33,192 nt of DNA from assembly GCF_049240685.1 (NCBI RefSeq), contig NZ_JBMLSD010000147.1:1-33192 (forward strand), read 5' to 3'. The DNA is from Flectobacillus sp049240685 (GTDB lineage Bacteria > Bacteroidota > Bacteroidia > Cytophagales > Spirosomataceae). Shown here piece by piece: positions 8,163-15,557 of the stretch (position 1 is its first letter; each line of letters begins with the position of its first letter). Under the pieces are notes generated by a model. It searched no databases. It saw only the letters and a list, made by a program, of their open reading frames with translations, and was not told the DNA's origin. The position numbers and the translations under genes were made by a program.

Positions 8163-8912
8163 ATGCTTAAAGAAGAACGTCAACAACTAATTTTGGAAAA
8201 ATTAGGGACTGACAAGAAAGTAACATTGGTAGAGTTGGGACAATTGTTGAATGTCTCGTATGACAGTGTAAGGAGAGATGTTATTGAGCTAGAAGACAGA
8301 GGACTATTGAAGAAGGTTCATGGGGGTGCCATTGCTAACTCGTACCTTTCAATGAAAGCAAGTCGAGGATTGGGTATTGCCAATAATGAGTTTAATATCA
8401 TTACAAAAAAAGCTCAAAAGCTCATCGAAAATCACTCCATTGTTTTAATGGATGGTGGAACAACCAATTTTTATATTGCCGAGCAACTTCCTAAAAGTTT
8501 GGAAATCACTGTGGTTACGAATAATCCACATTTGGCAACTGCCTTGGCCGAGCATCCCAAGGTAGAGGTTATTTTGCTTGGGGGGTCGTTTTATAAGCGA
8601 TATCAAATTACCCTAGGAAGTAAGACCATGCAAGACTTGGAGCACATCAATGCAGATTTGTATTTTATGGGCATCAATAGCATTCACCCACAAAGAGGTT
8701 TGGCTATCCGTCAGTATGAAGAATCGCTTCTCAAGCAAAAAATGATGAGTGTAGCCAAGAAGACCGTAACCTGCGTGATTGAAGAAAAACTAAATCGTGT
8801 TGAAAACTATAAAGTATGTGATGTGGACGATTTAGATTATTTGGTTACAAGCTTGAACCCAAATGAAAAAATCTTGCAACCTTTTAAAGCGAAGTCTGTA
8901 GAAATTCTATAA
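8163..8912 (+). CDS. DeoR/GlpR-family transcriptional regulator
   Basis: The 249-aa protein has the classical DeoR layout. Residues 1-57 form a winged helix-turn-helix with the family signature (RRDVIELEDRGLLKKVHGGA), and residues from about 75 form the DeoRC sugar-phosphate sensor domain, with the MDGGTTNFYIAEQL and LLGGSFYKRYQITLGS loops that normally bind a phosphorylated sugar. Length and motifs are typical. Regulators of this family usually repress sugar or nucleoside catabolic genes and themselves. No catabolic genes lie next to it, so its targets are unknown; the inverted repeats before it and the shared TTGCAATAATTTG motif after it suggest autoregulation. It is monocistronic, closed by a hairpin shared with the convergent DUF3592 gene. 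Confidence 0.92.
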   Translation: MLKEERQQLILEKLGTDKKVTLVELGQLLNVSYDSVRRDVIELEDRGLLKKVHGGAIANSYLSMKASRGLGIANNEFNIITKKAQKLIENHSIVLMDGGTTNFYIAEQLPKSLEITVVTNNPHLATALAEHPKVEVILLGGSFYKRYQITLGSKTMQDLEHINADLYFMGINSIHPQRGLAIRQYEESLLKQKMMSVAKKTVTCVIEEKLNRVENYKVCDVDDLDYLVTSLNPNEKILQPFKAKSVEIL

Positions 8913-8922
8913 TTTGCTGAAG

Positions 8923-8940
8923 TTTGCAATAATTTGCAAA
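8923..8940. promoter_or_regulatory. TTTGCAATAATTTGCAAA, downstream copy of the TTGCAA motif
   Basis: This near-palindrome lies directly after the DeoR-family stop codon. The 13-mer TTGCAATAATTTG within it also occurs upstream of the gene at 8007-8019. Confidence 0.45.
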
Positions 8941-8971
8941 AAAAAAGGTGCTACTACTAGCACCTTTTTTT
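8938..8971. terminator. Bidirectional terminator between deoR-like and DUF3592 genes
   Basis: AAAAAAAGGTGCTA pairs with TAGCACCTTTTTTT around a CTAC loop. A/T runs on both sides make it work for either strand, and it lies between two convergent genes. Confidence 0.9.
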
Positions 8972-8988
8972 GTTTAGGCAGTGATTTA

Positions 8989-9483
8989 TTATTTCAAAGC
9001 AATCGGCATTTGCGCATGTGCTGTAAGAATAGCACTGGCTACTAAAAGCAATGTTCCTAATACGAAAAACAAGGCTGGTTTTGTTCCTGGAATACTAGAC
9101 GTACCTAATGTAGATTCATACGGGTTTTCAGGATTAAAGCGAACCTCAACTTTTTCACCAACTTGACTAATTTTAGGCATTCCAGTTTCTGCTTCAATTT
9201 TGAAAGTTCTTCCTTTAAAACTGAACGAAACCACTGGGAAATAAATGGGAGATTGACCCATTTTATCACTACGTTCGTAACGTTTACTTACCTCTACAAT
9301 TTCTCCCTCTGTAATTTGTGAATGCTCCAACCATGATTGACGCTTTCTTAAAATTACTAAACCTAAAACTATCAATGCAACAGAAACTACCATGAAAATA
9401 ACCATTACTACAGGTGGTACACCCGTAAATGGCTGAGTCGGACGACCCGAGATTAATAAAATCGAAGCAAACACGCTTTCCAT
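8989..9483 (-). CDS. DUF3592 domain membrane protein
   Basis: The 164-aa protein has two predicted membrane helices, at about residues 25-44 (VVMVIFMVVSVALIVLGLVI) and 135-158 (ALFFVLGTLLLVASAILTA). Between them lies the DUF3592 beta-rich segment: TEGEIVEVSKRYE, the YFPVVSFSFKGRTFKIEAETG strands and GEKVEVRFNPENPYESTL. This arrangement, two helices with a soluble domain containing Y-P-V-V-x-F and a V-x-Y/F-N-P-x-N-P motif, defines the family. Its function is not known. It is likely an inner-membrane protein with the soluble loop on one side. It is monocistronic and convergent with the DeoR-family gene. Confidence 0.82.
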   Translation of the reverse strand: MESVFASILLISGRPTQPFTGVPPVVMVIFMVVSVALIVLGLVILRKRQSWLEHSQITEGEIVEVSKRYERSDKMGQSPIYFPVVSFSFKGRTFKIEAETGMPKISQVGEKVEVRFNPENPYESTLGTSSIPGTKPALFFVLGTLLLVASAILTAHAQMPIALK

Positions 9484-10002
9484 ACTCTTCTATGATTTTT
9501 AGTGATTATCTAAACCATCGGTTATTTAGACCATTATTATGACTCAAATATCTTACTAAAGTATCAGAAAATCAAGTAGTTAAGAAGTGTGATGCTGTCT
9601 GCCTCAACTTAGTAAATTGACGCTATTTTGCTAAAAAAGATTTTTTTGAACGTAAATACTTGAATTTTAAAACCTAATTTTTGTAAAATCTATACTTTTT
9701 TTGAAAAATACATCGATTTTGCAACAATACTCTCAGAAAAAAATATTTTTTGATTTATGCTAATTATTTTTTGTACTTTTTGTAGTGAATATCTTGCAAA
9801 TTATACGCTTCTCTGGATAAAATTGAATTTCATTTCCGATTAAGGATGACTTTTAAGCCTTGTTTTGTTAAAAAAGTATATTTTTTGTAAAATGAGGTTT
9901 GATATTCATGCCTTATTAACCTAAAAACTAAAAAAAAAATTTTTCGGAGTTGAGTATAATCATTCTTTGAATTAATTTCAAATATGAGTATTTCTTACTA
10001 GA
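9484..10002. other. AT-rich intergenic region between corA and the DUF3592 gene
   Basis: 519 bases with many A and T runs and no supported gene, RNA or strong hairpin. It must hold the DUF3592 promoter and the corA 3' end, but no clear minus-strand TAnnTTTG box is visible. Confidence 0.45.
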
Positions 10003-11079
10003 CTAAAGCCATCCTTTCTTTTTGAACCCTAGCAGCATCAGAACGACCATTACTATCATAATCAGCCAAACCACAGGATAACTATATTTCCAATGCAATT
10101 CTGGCATGTAATCAAAGTTCATTCCATAGATACCCGCCACAAAGGTAAGAGGCATAAAGATTACCGAAATGACTGTAAGTACCTTCATGATATTATTCAT
10201 TTTATTACTTACTTGCGAAAGGTACAAATCCATTAGAGAGGCTATCAAATCACGATGCGAGTCAATATTTTCTATCAATTGCGATGTGTGATCTAGCACG
10301 TCTCTAAAATAAAGAGAAGTATAGTGTGTCACGCTGGGATAGTCTTCACGAAGTAAGGTAGATATCATTTCTCGCAAAGGGTAGATTGATTTTCGTAAAA
10401 TCATCTCTTCACGCTTTAGGCCATATAGTTCTCGCATGGCTATTGGTTTGGCATCTTGAATAATCTCTTCCTCCAGCCGTTCTATTTCATCTGAAAGAGA
10501 ATCCAGACACATGAAGTAATTATCCACTACCAAGTCGATTAAACAATAAATTAAATAATCAACCCCATTTTTACGAGTTTTACCAGCTGATGCTACAATA
10601 CGATTTTGGACAGGAAGGAATATATCAGTAAGACGTTCTTCCTGAAAGGAGAGAACACAGTTATCGATTAATACCAAACTTAAATGTTCGCTTTCAATTT
10701 CTCGCGTAGTTGGATTAAAGTTTAGCATTTTGAAGGTGAAAAATAGCTGATTCCCTTCGTAGGCTTCAAACTTAGGTTTTTGTTCGGTATTCATAATATC
10801 CTCCAAAATCAGCGGATGCAGACTAAATATCTCACCTATCGTTGCAATCACTTGTGGTTCGTGAATACCGTCTATATTAAACCAATGTCGTTTGTTTTTG
10901 CTTAGTTCGAGCTGATTCAAATCCGAAAAATGGGGAATTTGACATATTTTGTATTCTTCATTGTTGTATTCTACCCATGTTATTTTGGTTGCATAATTTA
11001 CGTCCGCTCCTACATAGGTAAGTGTACCAGGTGAAGTGCCTAATGTTGTTTGAGAGTTATTTCTTTTACGTTTGGACAT
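10003..11079 (-). CDS. corA: CorA-family magnesium/cobalt transporter
   Basis: The 358-aa protein has the size and features of CorA, the pentameric inner-membrane Mg2+/Co2+ channel. The large N-terminal cytosolic funnel runs to about residue 295 and includes the long helix around DSLSDEIERLEEEIIQDAKP. Two C-terminal membrane helices follow, with the family signature GMN within IYGMNF at 318-322 at the end of the first helix. The periplasmic loop is DYMPELHWKYSYP and the protein ends in the basic FKKKGWL tail. All the defining elements are intact. It stands alone, with a candidate promoter box 124 bases upstream. Ion selectivity among Mg2+, Co2+ or Zn2+ cannot be read from the sequence. Confidence 0.95.
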   Translation of the reverse strand: MSKRKRNNSQTTLGTSPGTLTYVGADVNYATKITWVEYNNEEYKICQIPHFSDLNQLELSKNKRHWFNIDGIHEPQVIATIGEIFSLHPLILEDIMNTEQKPKFEAYEGNQLFFTFKMLNFNPTTREIESEHLSLVLIDNCVLSFQEERLTDIFLPVQNRIVASAGKTRKNGVDYLIYCLIDLVVDNYFMCLDSLSDEIERLEEEIIQDAKPIAMRELYGLKREEMILRKSIYPLREMISTLLREDYPSVTHYTSLYFRDVLDHTSQLIENIDSHRDLIASLMDLYLSQVSNKMNNIMKVLTVISVIFMPLTFVAGIYGMNFDYMPELHWKYSYPVVWLIMIVMVVLMLLGFKKKGWL

Positions 11080-11202
11080 ACCGACATTATTGAATTATGA
11101 GCATGAAACCTTCAATACAAAACCTTACCTTTCAACAATTTAATCATTCAAACCAACCTTCCTATTACGTTCATTGATGGGTATTCATAAAAGGAGTTAA
11201 AA

Positions 11203-11210
11203 CAAATTTA
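11203..11210 (-). promoter_or_regulatory. Candidate -7 box (TAAATTTG) of corA
   Basis: On the minus strand the sequence reads TAAATTTG, matching TAnnTTTG, 124 bases upstream of the corA ATG. The -33 element is unclear. Confidence 0.35.
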
Positions 11211-11324
11211 GGTTTGATAAATCTATTTGCGCTAAGTTGAGATAGTTTTGTGGCTATCAAATAATAGTTTTTAGATATTTGTCAAAGATAAATGTTTAAT
11301 CGAAAATCAAAACAAAACCATAAG

Positions 11325-11726
11325 ATGCAACATGTCGAACATATAGGGATTGCAGTAAAGAGCCTGACTGAATCCAATACATTATTTAGTAAGTTATTGG
11401 GCGTTTTGCCATACAAACAAGAGGGCGTGGAGTCGGAAGGTGTTTTAACTTCATTTTTTCAGACAGGACAAACAAAAATAGAGTTATTGGAGGCAACGAA
11501 TCCTGATAGTCCTATAGCAAAATTCATTGAGAAAAAAGGCGAAGGAATACATCATATTGCGTTTGAGGTAGCGGATATCCAAACCGAAATGGCAAGACTA
11601 AAGTCGGAAGGTTTTACTCTTCTCAATGAAGTGCCCAAAAAGGGTGCAGACAATAAATTGGTATGTTTTCTTCATCCAAAATCAACCAATTCGGTATTGG
11701 TAGAACTTTGTCAAACTATTAAATAA
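11325..11726 (+). CDS. mce: Methylmalonyl-CoA epimerase
   Basis: This is a small VOC/glyoxalase-superfamily protein, 133 aa from ATG 11325. The family fold shows as two beta-alpha-beta-beta-beta modules with metal ligands in EHIGIAVKSL (His), IHHIAFEV (His) and VLVELC (Glu); TKIELLEATNPDSPIAKFIE is the characteristic epimerase segment. The enzyme interconverts the (R) and (S) forms of methylmalonyl-CoA, linking methylmalonyl-CoA mutase to propionate metabolism. An in-frame ATG at 11292 would add 11 residues (MFNRKSKQNHK); I prefer 11325 because homologues begin a few residues before EHIGIAV. The gene is divergent from corA, and the mutase genes are not in the window. Confidence 0.92.
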   Translation: MQHVEHIGIAVKSLTESNTLFSKLLGVLPYKQEGVESEGVLTSFFQTGQTKIELLEATNPDSPIAKFIEKKGEGIHHIAFEVADIQTEMARLKSEGFTLLNEVPKKGADNKLVCFLHPKSTNSVLVELCQTIK

Positions 11727-11745
11727 GTGATAATCTTCATAAAGT

Positions 11746-11781
11746 AAAAAAGAGCTCTTCAAATCAATGAGAGCTCTTTTT
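11746..11781. terminator. Bidirectional terminator between mce and the LiaF-like gene
   Basis: AAAAAGAGCTCT pairs with AGAGCTCTTTTT around a short loop. The A- and T-runs serve both of the convergent genes. Confidence 0.88.
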
Positions 11782-11813
11782 GATTGATATCAAAAATCTG
11801 GTATCAGCAATTC

Positions 11814-12809
11814 TTAGTATCTTTTGACTTTTAGATCTTGCAAACCACCTTCAAAGTTAATCAAAATCTTTTTAGTAGATTTATCATAATCTGGAGATTC
11901 CCAGTAGTCGCCTTTTTTAACAAAACCTTCAAAGTTTTTAGAATTTAAACCTCCTTTTACTTTGATGCGACAGCCTGTAACTTCTGGCACTTCAAATTCG
12001 ATAGAAGTAAGTCCTGACTCTACATTCACAATCATATTGTCGGACAAGTCTCCAAGCTTGATATCTGTTTCAGTGACGCCAGTTTTGATATCCAATTGTT
12101 TGATTCGATATGAAGAAAAATCAAAATCTGCTTTACCTGCACCAAACTCAAAGCGCATATTCCAGAGTACATTTGGATTAAACTTTAGGCTTACTTTGTT
12201 GTGGCGGTCACTGTCAAAATTGATACCCTCCTTTTTTCCAGTCAATTTGAAATTGACGCTAGGGTTGTCGCCATCACCTGTTTTGCCCAAAGATATTTTT
12301 CCAAAATCTAAATCTGCATCAGCTTCGACCAAATCGGAAGAACTGCCATCGATGATAAACTCTGCCGCACCACCATTTAATTCAAAATTTGCCGTTTTGA
12401 TAGAAGCATTCATCGGTTCAACGATATGTTGCTTGCCACCTTCTCCGTATGAGGATTTGTCATCCTCAGAAGTATCGCCCTCGTCATTATCATTATTATT
12501 ATTTTGGTCTTTGTCATCAAATCTCAGATGAAAGTCTCTATCACCATCAAATACCTCTGATTTGACATCATCGACACAACTTTTTACTAAGACTAATGGG
12601 ATAAAGATTGCTATCATAATAATAGAAATCACGGTAGCAGAACGGCTAGTTTTTCCGACAAAGGCCATCAAGCCCATGTATATAAGCAACAAGGGCCACA
12701 TACGTGCGATATCGTGCCAATGGATATGAAACCATCCATATTCTTTTCCTAAAAAGAGGATACCTAATAAGATTAGAAAACCTCCAGCAAATATATTTTT
12801 CGAGTTCAT
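11814..12809 (-). CDS. LiaF-like transmembrane protein with adhesin-type beta domain
   Basis: The 331-aa protein begins with a LiaI/LiaF-type membrane region of about three to four helices (IFAGGFLILLGILFLG, WPLLLIYMGLMAFVG, ATVISIIMIAIFIPLVLV). An Asn/Asp-rich acidic linker follows at about residues 85-125 (DDKDQNNNNDNDEGDTSEDD). The C-terminal half is a repetitive beta-rich domain of the DUF4097/toast-rack kind with regular strands such as FELNGGAAEFIIDG, MRFEFGAGKADFDF and NMIVNVESGLTSIEFEVP. In Firmicutes, LiaF senses envelope stress; here the role is inferred from the fold and from the PspC gene 19 bases upstream, with which it surely forms an operon. The acidic linker is unusual and may bind cations. 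Confidence 0.8.
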   Translation of the reverse strand: MNSKNIFAGGFLILLGILFLGKEYGWFHIHWHDIARMWPLLLIYMGLMAFVGKTSRSATVISIIMIAIFIPLVLVKSCVDDVKSEVFDGDRDFHLRFDDKDQNNNNDNDEGDTSEDDKSSYGEGGKQHIVEPMNASIKTANFELNGGAAEFIIDGSSSDLVEADADLDFGKISLGKTGDGDNPSVNFKLTGKKEGINFDSDRHNKVSLKFNPNVLWNMRFEFGAGKADFDFSSYRIKQLDIKTGVTETDIKLGDLSDNMIVNVESGLTSIEFEVPEVTGCRIKVKGGLNSKNFEGFVKKGDYWESPDYDKSTKKILINFEGGLQDLKVKRY

Positions 12810-12828
12810 GGTCTACAGGTTTTGAATA

Positions 12829-13257
12829 TTAGAATTGACCGTAATTATCATTGTCGCCCGACTTTTTATCTTTGAAGATAATGTATCCTCCAACGCCAAT
12901 TAGCACTAATGGCCATAATTTATGCATATCAAAACTAGGAATCCATTCGTCCAAGAAGAAAATTAAACCAAGGCCAATGAGTACGGCACCCCAAATTTTA
13001 TTAGATTCTTTTTTCATATCAGGTTTATTAAAATTAAAAGAAGTGGCATCGTTTACAGTAGTGTCCCAAGTATTTTTTACTGGGAGGGCTATCCAAAGGA
13101 TAATGTACATCCAAAAGAAGAAGCCATGTGATAATACTGTTCCGAAGAAAAATATTAGTTGAATAATGATAGTTTCTATTCCGAATCGTTCTGCGAGTCC
13201 TGCACAAACACCCCCCAAAATAGCTTTTGAAGGATTACGATAAAGTCTTTCGTTCAT
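12829..13257 (-). CDS. PspC domain membrane protein
   Basis: The 142-aa protein opens with a PspC domain: LYRNPSKAILGGVCAGLAERFGIE, then a hydrophobic helix and the MYIILWIALP ending, which is the family pattern. The C-terminal part (WGAVLIGLGLIFFLDEWIPSF, then LWPLVLIGVGGYIIF) resembles the LiaI/LiaF membrane region, so it probably combines both modules. PspC proteins act in the phage-shock type response to envelope damage. It is the first gene of a two-gene unit with the LiaF-like gene, separated by 19 bases. No PspA, sensor kinase or other known regulator lies nearby, so the way it is controlled is unknown. Confidence 0.87.
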   Translation of the reverse strand: MNERLYRNPSKAILGGVCAGLAERFGIETIIIQLIFFFGTVLSHGFFFWMYIILWIALPVKNTWDTTVNDATSFNFNKPDMKKESNKIWGAVLIGLGLIFFLDEWIPSFDMHKLWPLVLIGVGGYIIFKDKKSGDNDNYGQF

Positions 13258-13455
13258 GGTGGTAAGTATTTAATTGTTACGAGGTTTGATGCTAGTTTCA
13301 AATCAAAGGTTACAGTTCAAATCACGTATCTTTTCGGATATTTTGCCACTGTTGTTTTGTTTGATATTCGAAAGTTAGGAGTTGACCCAGAATTCTCAAG
13401 GTGAAAATAAACGGACGGCAGATTTGGGAGGCTAAATGGATTTTTTGGAAGGGTT

Positions 13456-13492
13456 AAAAAAAAACTCCTAATCAAAATGGTCTGATTAGGAG
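13456..13492 (-). terminator. Terminator downstream of the secreted coiled-coil gene
   Basis: CTCCTAATCA (13465-13474) pairs perfectly with TGATTAGGAG (13483-13492). The nine A just before it become a T-tract on the minus strand, right after the stop codon at 13503. Confidence 0.88.
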
Positions 13493-13502
13493 CTAGAAAA
13501 CC

Positions 13503-14180
13503 TTATTGCTTTGGAACTCTCATTCTGGCTTCTTCAAGTTTCTTTTGTTGATTGGCTACCTCCTCTTGAATTTTGATTTGGTCTTTTTTATTTTGCTCTA
13601 CTTCCGAAAGCAGTTTTTCGAGTGCAGAGCCATTTTCTTCAATTTTTTTCAATAAACGTTCTTTTTCTTTTTTGTTATCCTCAATAGACTTTACTAATCT
13701 GTCACCCGATTTTGCGTATTTCTTCTGTTTTTCTGTGACATCGTCTAAGGCTTTTTGCTGTACTCTTACATTTTCTTGTTGTGTAATCAATTCTACAAAA
13801 TTGTTAAGGAATTTCTCAGCCTGTGGATATTGAGAGTGCCCACCATTGATATATACTTGCTCTTCAAAGCCAAAAGAAACAAATATTTTTGTACGACCCT
13901 TGTCATAAAAAACTTTACTAACTACCATTAAAGGCAAACTTGAAATACTTGGAATATTAGCGCCAGTGATGCGGTATACTCCACCACGACCGTCTTCTAC
14001 ACGGCCATATTTTGCTAGTTCTTGTGCCCAAGATTCTTTTACATATTTTTCATCGACAGACACTGTTGTGTATAAACCTTCTTTATTGGCACGCTCTACT
14101 TCGAGTGTACCAGTAAAAACCTGGCTAAATACCGATTGACCAACAAATAATAGGAGGGATAAGATGAGAAGTTTTTTCAT
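13503..14180 (-). CDS. Secreted coiled-coil protein, function unknown
   Basis: The 225-aa protein has a clear signal peptide (MKKLLILSLLLFVGQSVFSQ, cleavage probably after residue 19 or 20). A globular part of about 115 residues follows, with strands such as FTGTLEVERAN, TKIFVSFGFEEQVYIN and the helix QAEKFLNNFVELITQQ. From about residue 135 to the end it is a charged coiled coil rich in Lys, Glu and Gln (KSIEDNKKEKERLLKKIEEN, EVEQNKKDQIKIQEEVANQQ). It is presumably periplasmic. I do not recognise a named family. The gene is alone, with its own terminator and a roughly 100-base gap to the methyltransferase gene upstream. The coiled coil suggests oligomerisation or partner binding, which is inference. 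Confidence 0.75.
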   Translation of the reverse strand: MKKLLILSLLLFVGQSVFSQVFTGTLEVERANKEGLYTTVSVDEKYVKESWAQELAKYGRVEDGRGGVYRITGANIPSISSLPLMVVSKVFYDKGRTKIFVSFGFEEQVYINGGHSQYPQAEKFLNNFVELITQQENVRVQQKALDDVTEKQKKYAKSGDRLVKSIEDNKKEKERLLKKIEENGSALEKLLSEVEQNKKDQIKIQEEVANQQKKLEEARMRVPKQ

Positions 14181-14284
14181 GATTTCGAAAATTTTGATTG
14201 TGTCTTACCAACGAATTTAGCGCTTATTTGGATTGATTTCAAGCGACTATTTGAGTAATTGGTAGCTTTAAGACTTATCTTTTT

Positions 14285-15487
14285 TTAGGAAGTCACTTTT
14301 TGACAAACTATCACAATTTTTTGTCCTTGAAAATCTGTTGTAGCAAAGAGATAGCTATTGCCGCCTTCTTGAATTTTGAGTTTTTCTCTAATTTGTTTTA
14401 CTGTCAATGGAAAATTCCTGATAGTTATATTTGCTTGGTTGTTGGTAATGTACGGTAAAATAGTCTTTTTATCGAGTTTACAAACGGCTAAAACTTCAAA
14501 CGAACGTCCAATAAAATCTGGCTGGAAAGTATCGGAAGTGTATAAATGACTATGTGGCGCTATTTTGTGTAACTGATAACGAGTGCAGGGTAATTTGAAA
14601 GCCCCAGCTTTGAGTAATGCGACATTGGGCTCGTACAAATAGCGCAAAGGTTGGCTAAGATTGGGGCCAGTTTGTAATTCTTCTTCCTTGAAGAAACTGA
14701 GGGTTTGGGTTGACTGATTTTTGTGTAAGGCTACGCATGTAATTTTTGGAGCGTCGTGGAAGTTTGCCTCCAAATGAAAAAGTACCTCTTTTACCTCATT
14801 ATCGACCGAAATTACCCAAATTTGTTTGATATGACTAAGCTCTCGAATCGATTGTTCCAAATCGAGCATTGGTGATGCTTTGAGAAGAATATTTTCAGAA
14901 AACTTAAAAAGTACTTCTTGGTGGGCTACGACGTTGGGCTCACAATCGCTGAGGGCGAATACTTTTCCGCCACTTTCGTCTCTGCGATGCGGATCTAAAT
15001 AAATCCAAGAAAAGCTAGTTTCTGGTTCTGAGTGATGAGTAAGCCAGTCGATCGAATTGCCTTGGATAAATTGTACTTGAGTAAGGCCAAGTTGTTCAAA
15101 GTTGTAGGCTACTACTGCTTGTAAATCTTGATTTTGTTCAAAATGGAAGGTCTTTTGAAAGTTTTGAGTTAAATAGGCTGTATCGACGCCCATTCCTCCT
15201 GTTAAATCTGCTAAGCTTTTACCGTTTATCAAACTGGCCTTGAACTGGGCAGTTTGTTGGGACGAGCACTGTTCTACTGAGATATTAGCAGGAAAAATCA
15301 GGTGCGGATTGGCATACCAATCGGGCAATTTGTGCTGAGCCTTTTGTCGAGCTTGTATTTGTTGGACTAATTTGGTAATAGGTAGATGTGGATAACGGCT
15401 GGCCTGCAACATTAATTTGCTTGGGTCGTCGGTGATATGTGTTTGAATAAACTGTAATTCTTCTTGACTAAAAAAAGGAGCTTTCAT
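14285..15487 (-). CDS. PG_1098-type class I methyltransferase with THUMP-like domain
   Basis: The 400-aa protein carries a class I SAM-dependent methyltransferase core in its middle. The SAM-binding motif I is LADLTGGMGVDTAYL (Asp94 to Gly100), an acidic motif II follows in FHFEQNQ, and the motif IV position reads WIYLDPHRRD (Asp165-Pro166). The C-terminal part (from about residue 310, IGRSFEVLAVCKLDKKTILPY, then ITIRNFPLTVKQIREKLKIQEGG) fits the THUMP-like domain seen with the PG_1098 ferredoxin-like domain of Porphyromonas. The family is common in Bacteroidota and its substrate is unknown; RNA is likely from the THUMP-like domain. A TACTTTTG box ends only five bases before the ATG. Confidence 0.82.
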   Translation of the reverse strand: MKAPFFSQEELQFIQTHITDDPSKLMLQASRYPHLPITKLVQQIQARQKAQHKLPDWYANPHLIFPANISVEQCSSQQTAQFKASLINGKSLADLTGGMGVDTAYLTQNFQKTFHFEQNQDLQAVVAYNFEQLGLTQVQFIQGNSIDWLTHHSEPETSFSWIYLDPHRRDESGGKVFALSDCEPNVVAHQEVLFKFSENILLKASPMLDLEQSIRELSHIKQIWVISVDNEVKEVLFHLEANFHDAPKITCVALHKNQSTQTLSFFKEEELQTGPNLSQPLRYLYEPNVALLKAGAFKLPCTRYQLHKIAPHSHLYTSDTFQPDFIGRSFEVLAVCKLDKKTILPYITNNQANITIRNFPLTVKQIREKLKIQEGGNSYLFATTDFQGQKIVIVCQKVTS

Positions 15488-15491
15488 GCTA

Positions 15492-15499
15492 CAAAAGTA
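15492..15499 (-). promoter_or_regulatory. -7 box (TACTTTTG) of the methyltransferase gene, near-leaderless
   Basis: On the minus strand TACTTTTG matches TAnnTTTG and is followed by TAGC and then ATG at 15487. Transcription would begin almost at the start codon, giving a leaderless or nearly leaderless mRNA. No clear -33 TTG is visible. Confidence 0.5.
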
Positions 15500-15522
15500 C
15501 TAGAATAAATGTTAGGCGAAAA

Positions 15523-15552
15523 GAAAAGCCCCACAGTCGAGACTGTAGGGCT
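15523..15552 (-). terminator. Terminator of the secretion operon
   Basis: AGCCCCACAGTC pairs with GACTGTAGGGCT around a two-base centre, with one C/A mismatch. On the minus strand a CTTTTC tract follows. It lies just after the TolC-family stop codon. Confidence 0.75.
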
Positions 15553-15557
15553 CAAAA

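Noticed and set aside
11962..12531. 189-codon frame antisense to the LiaF-like gene
   Set aside because: It is the low-complexity shadow (Ser/Leu-rich) of the opposite gene, whose family identity is clear.
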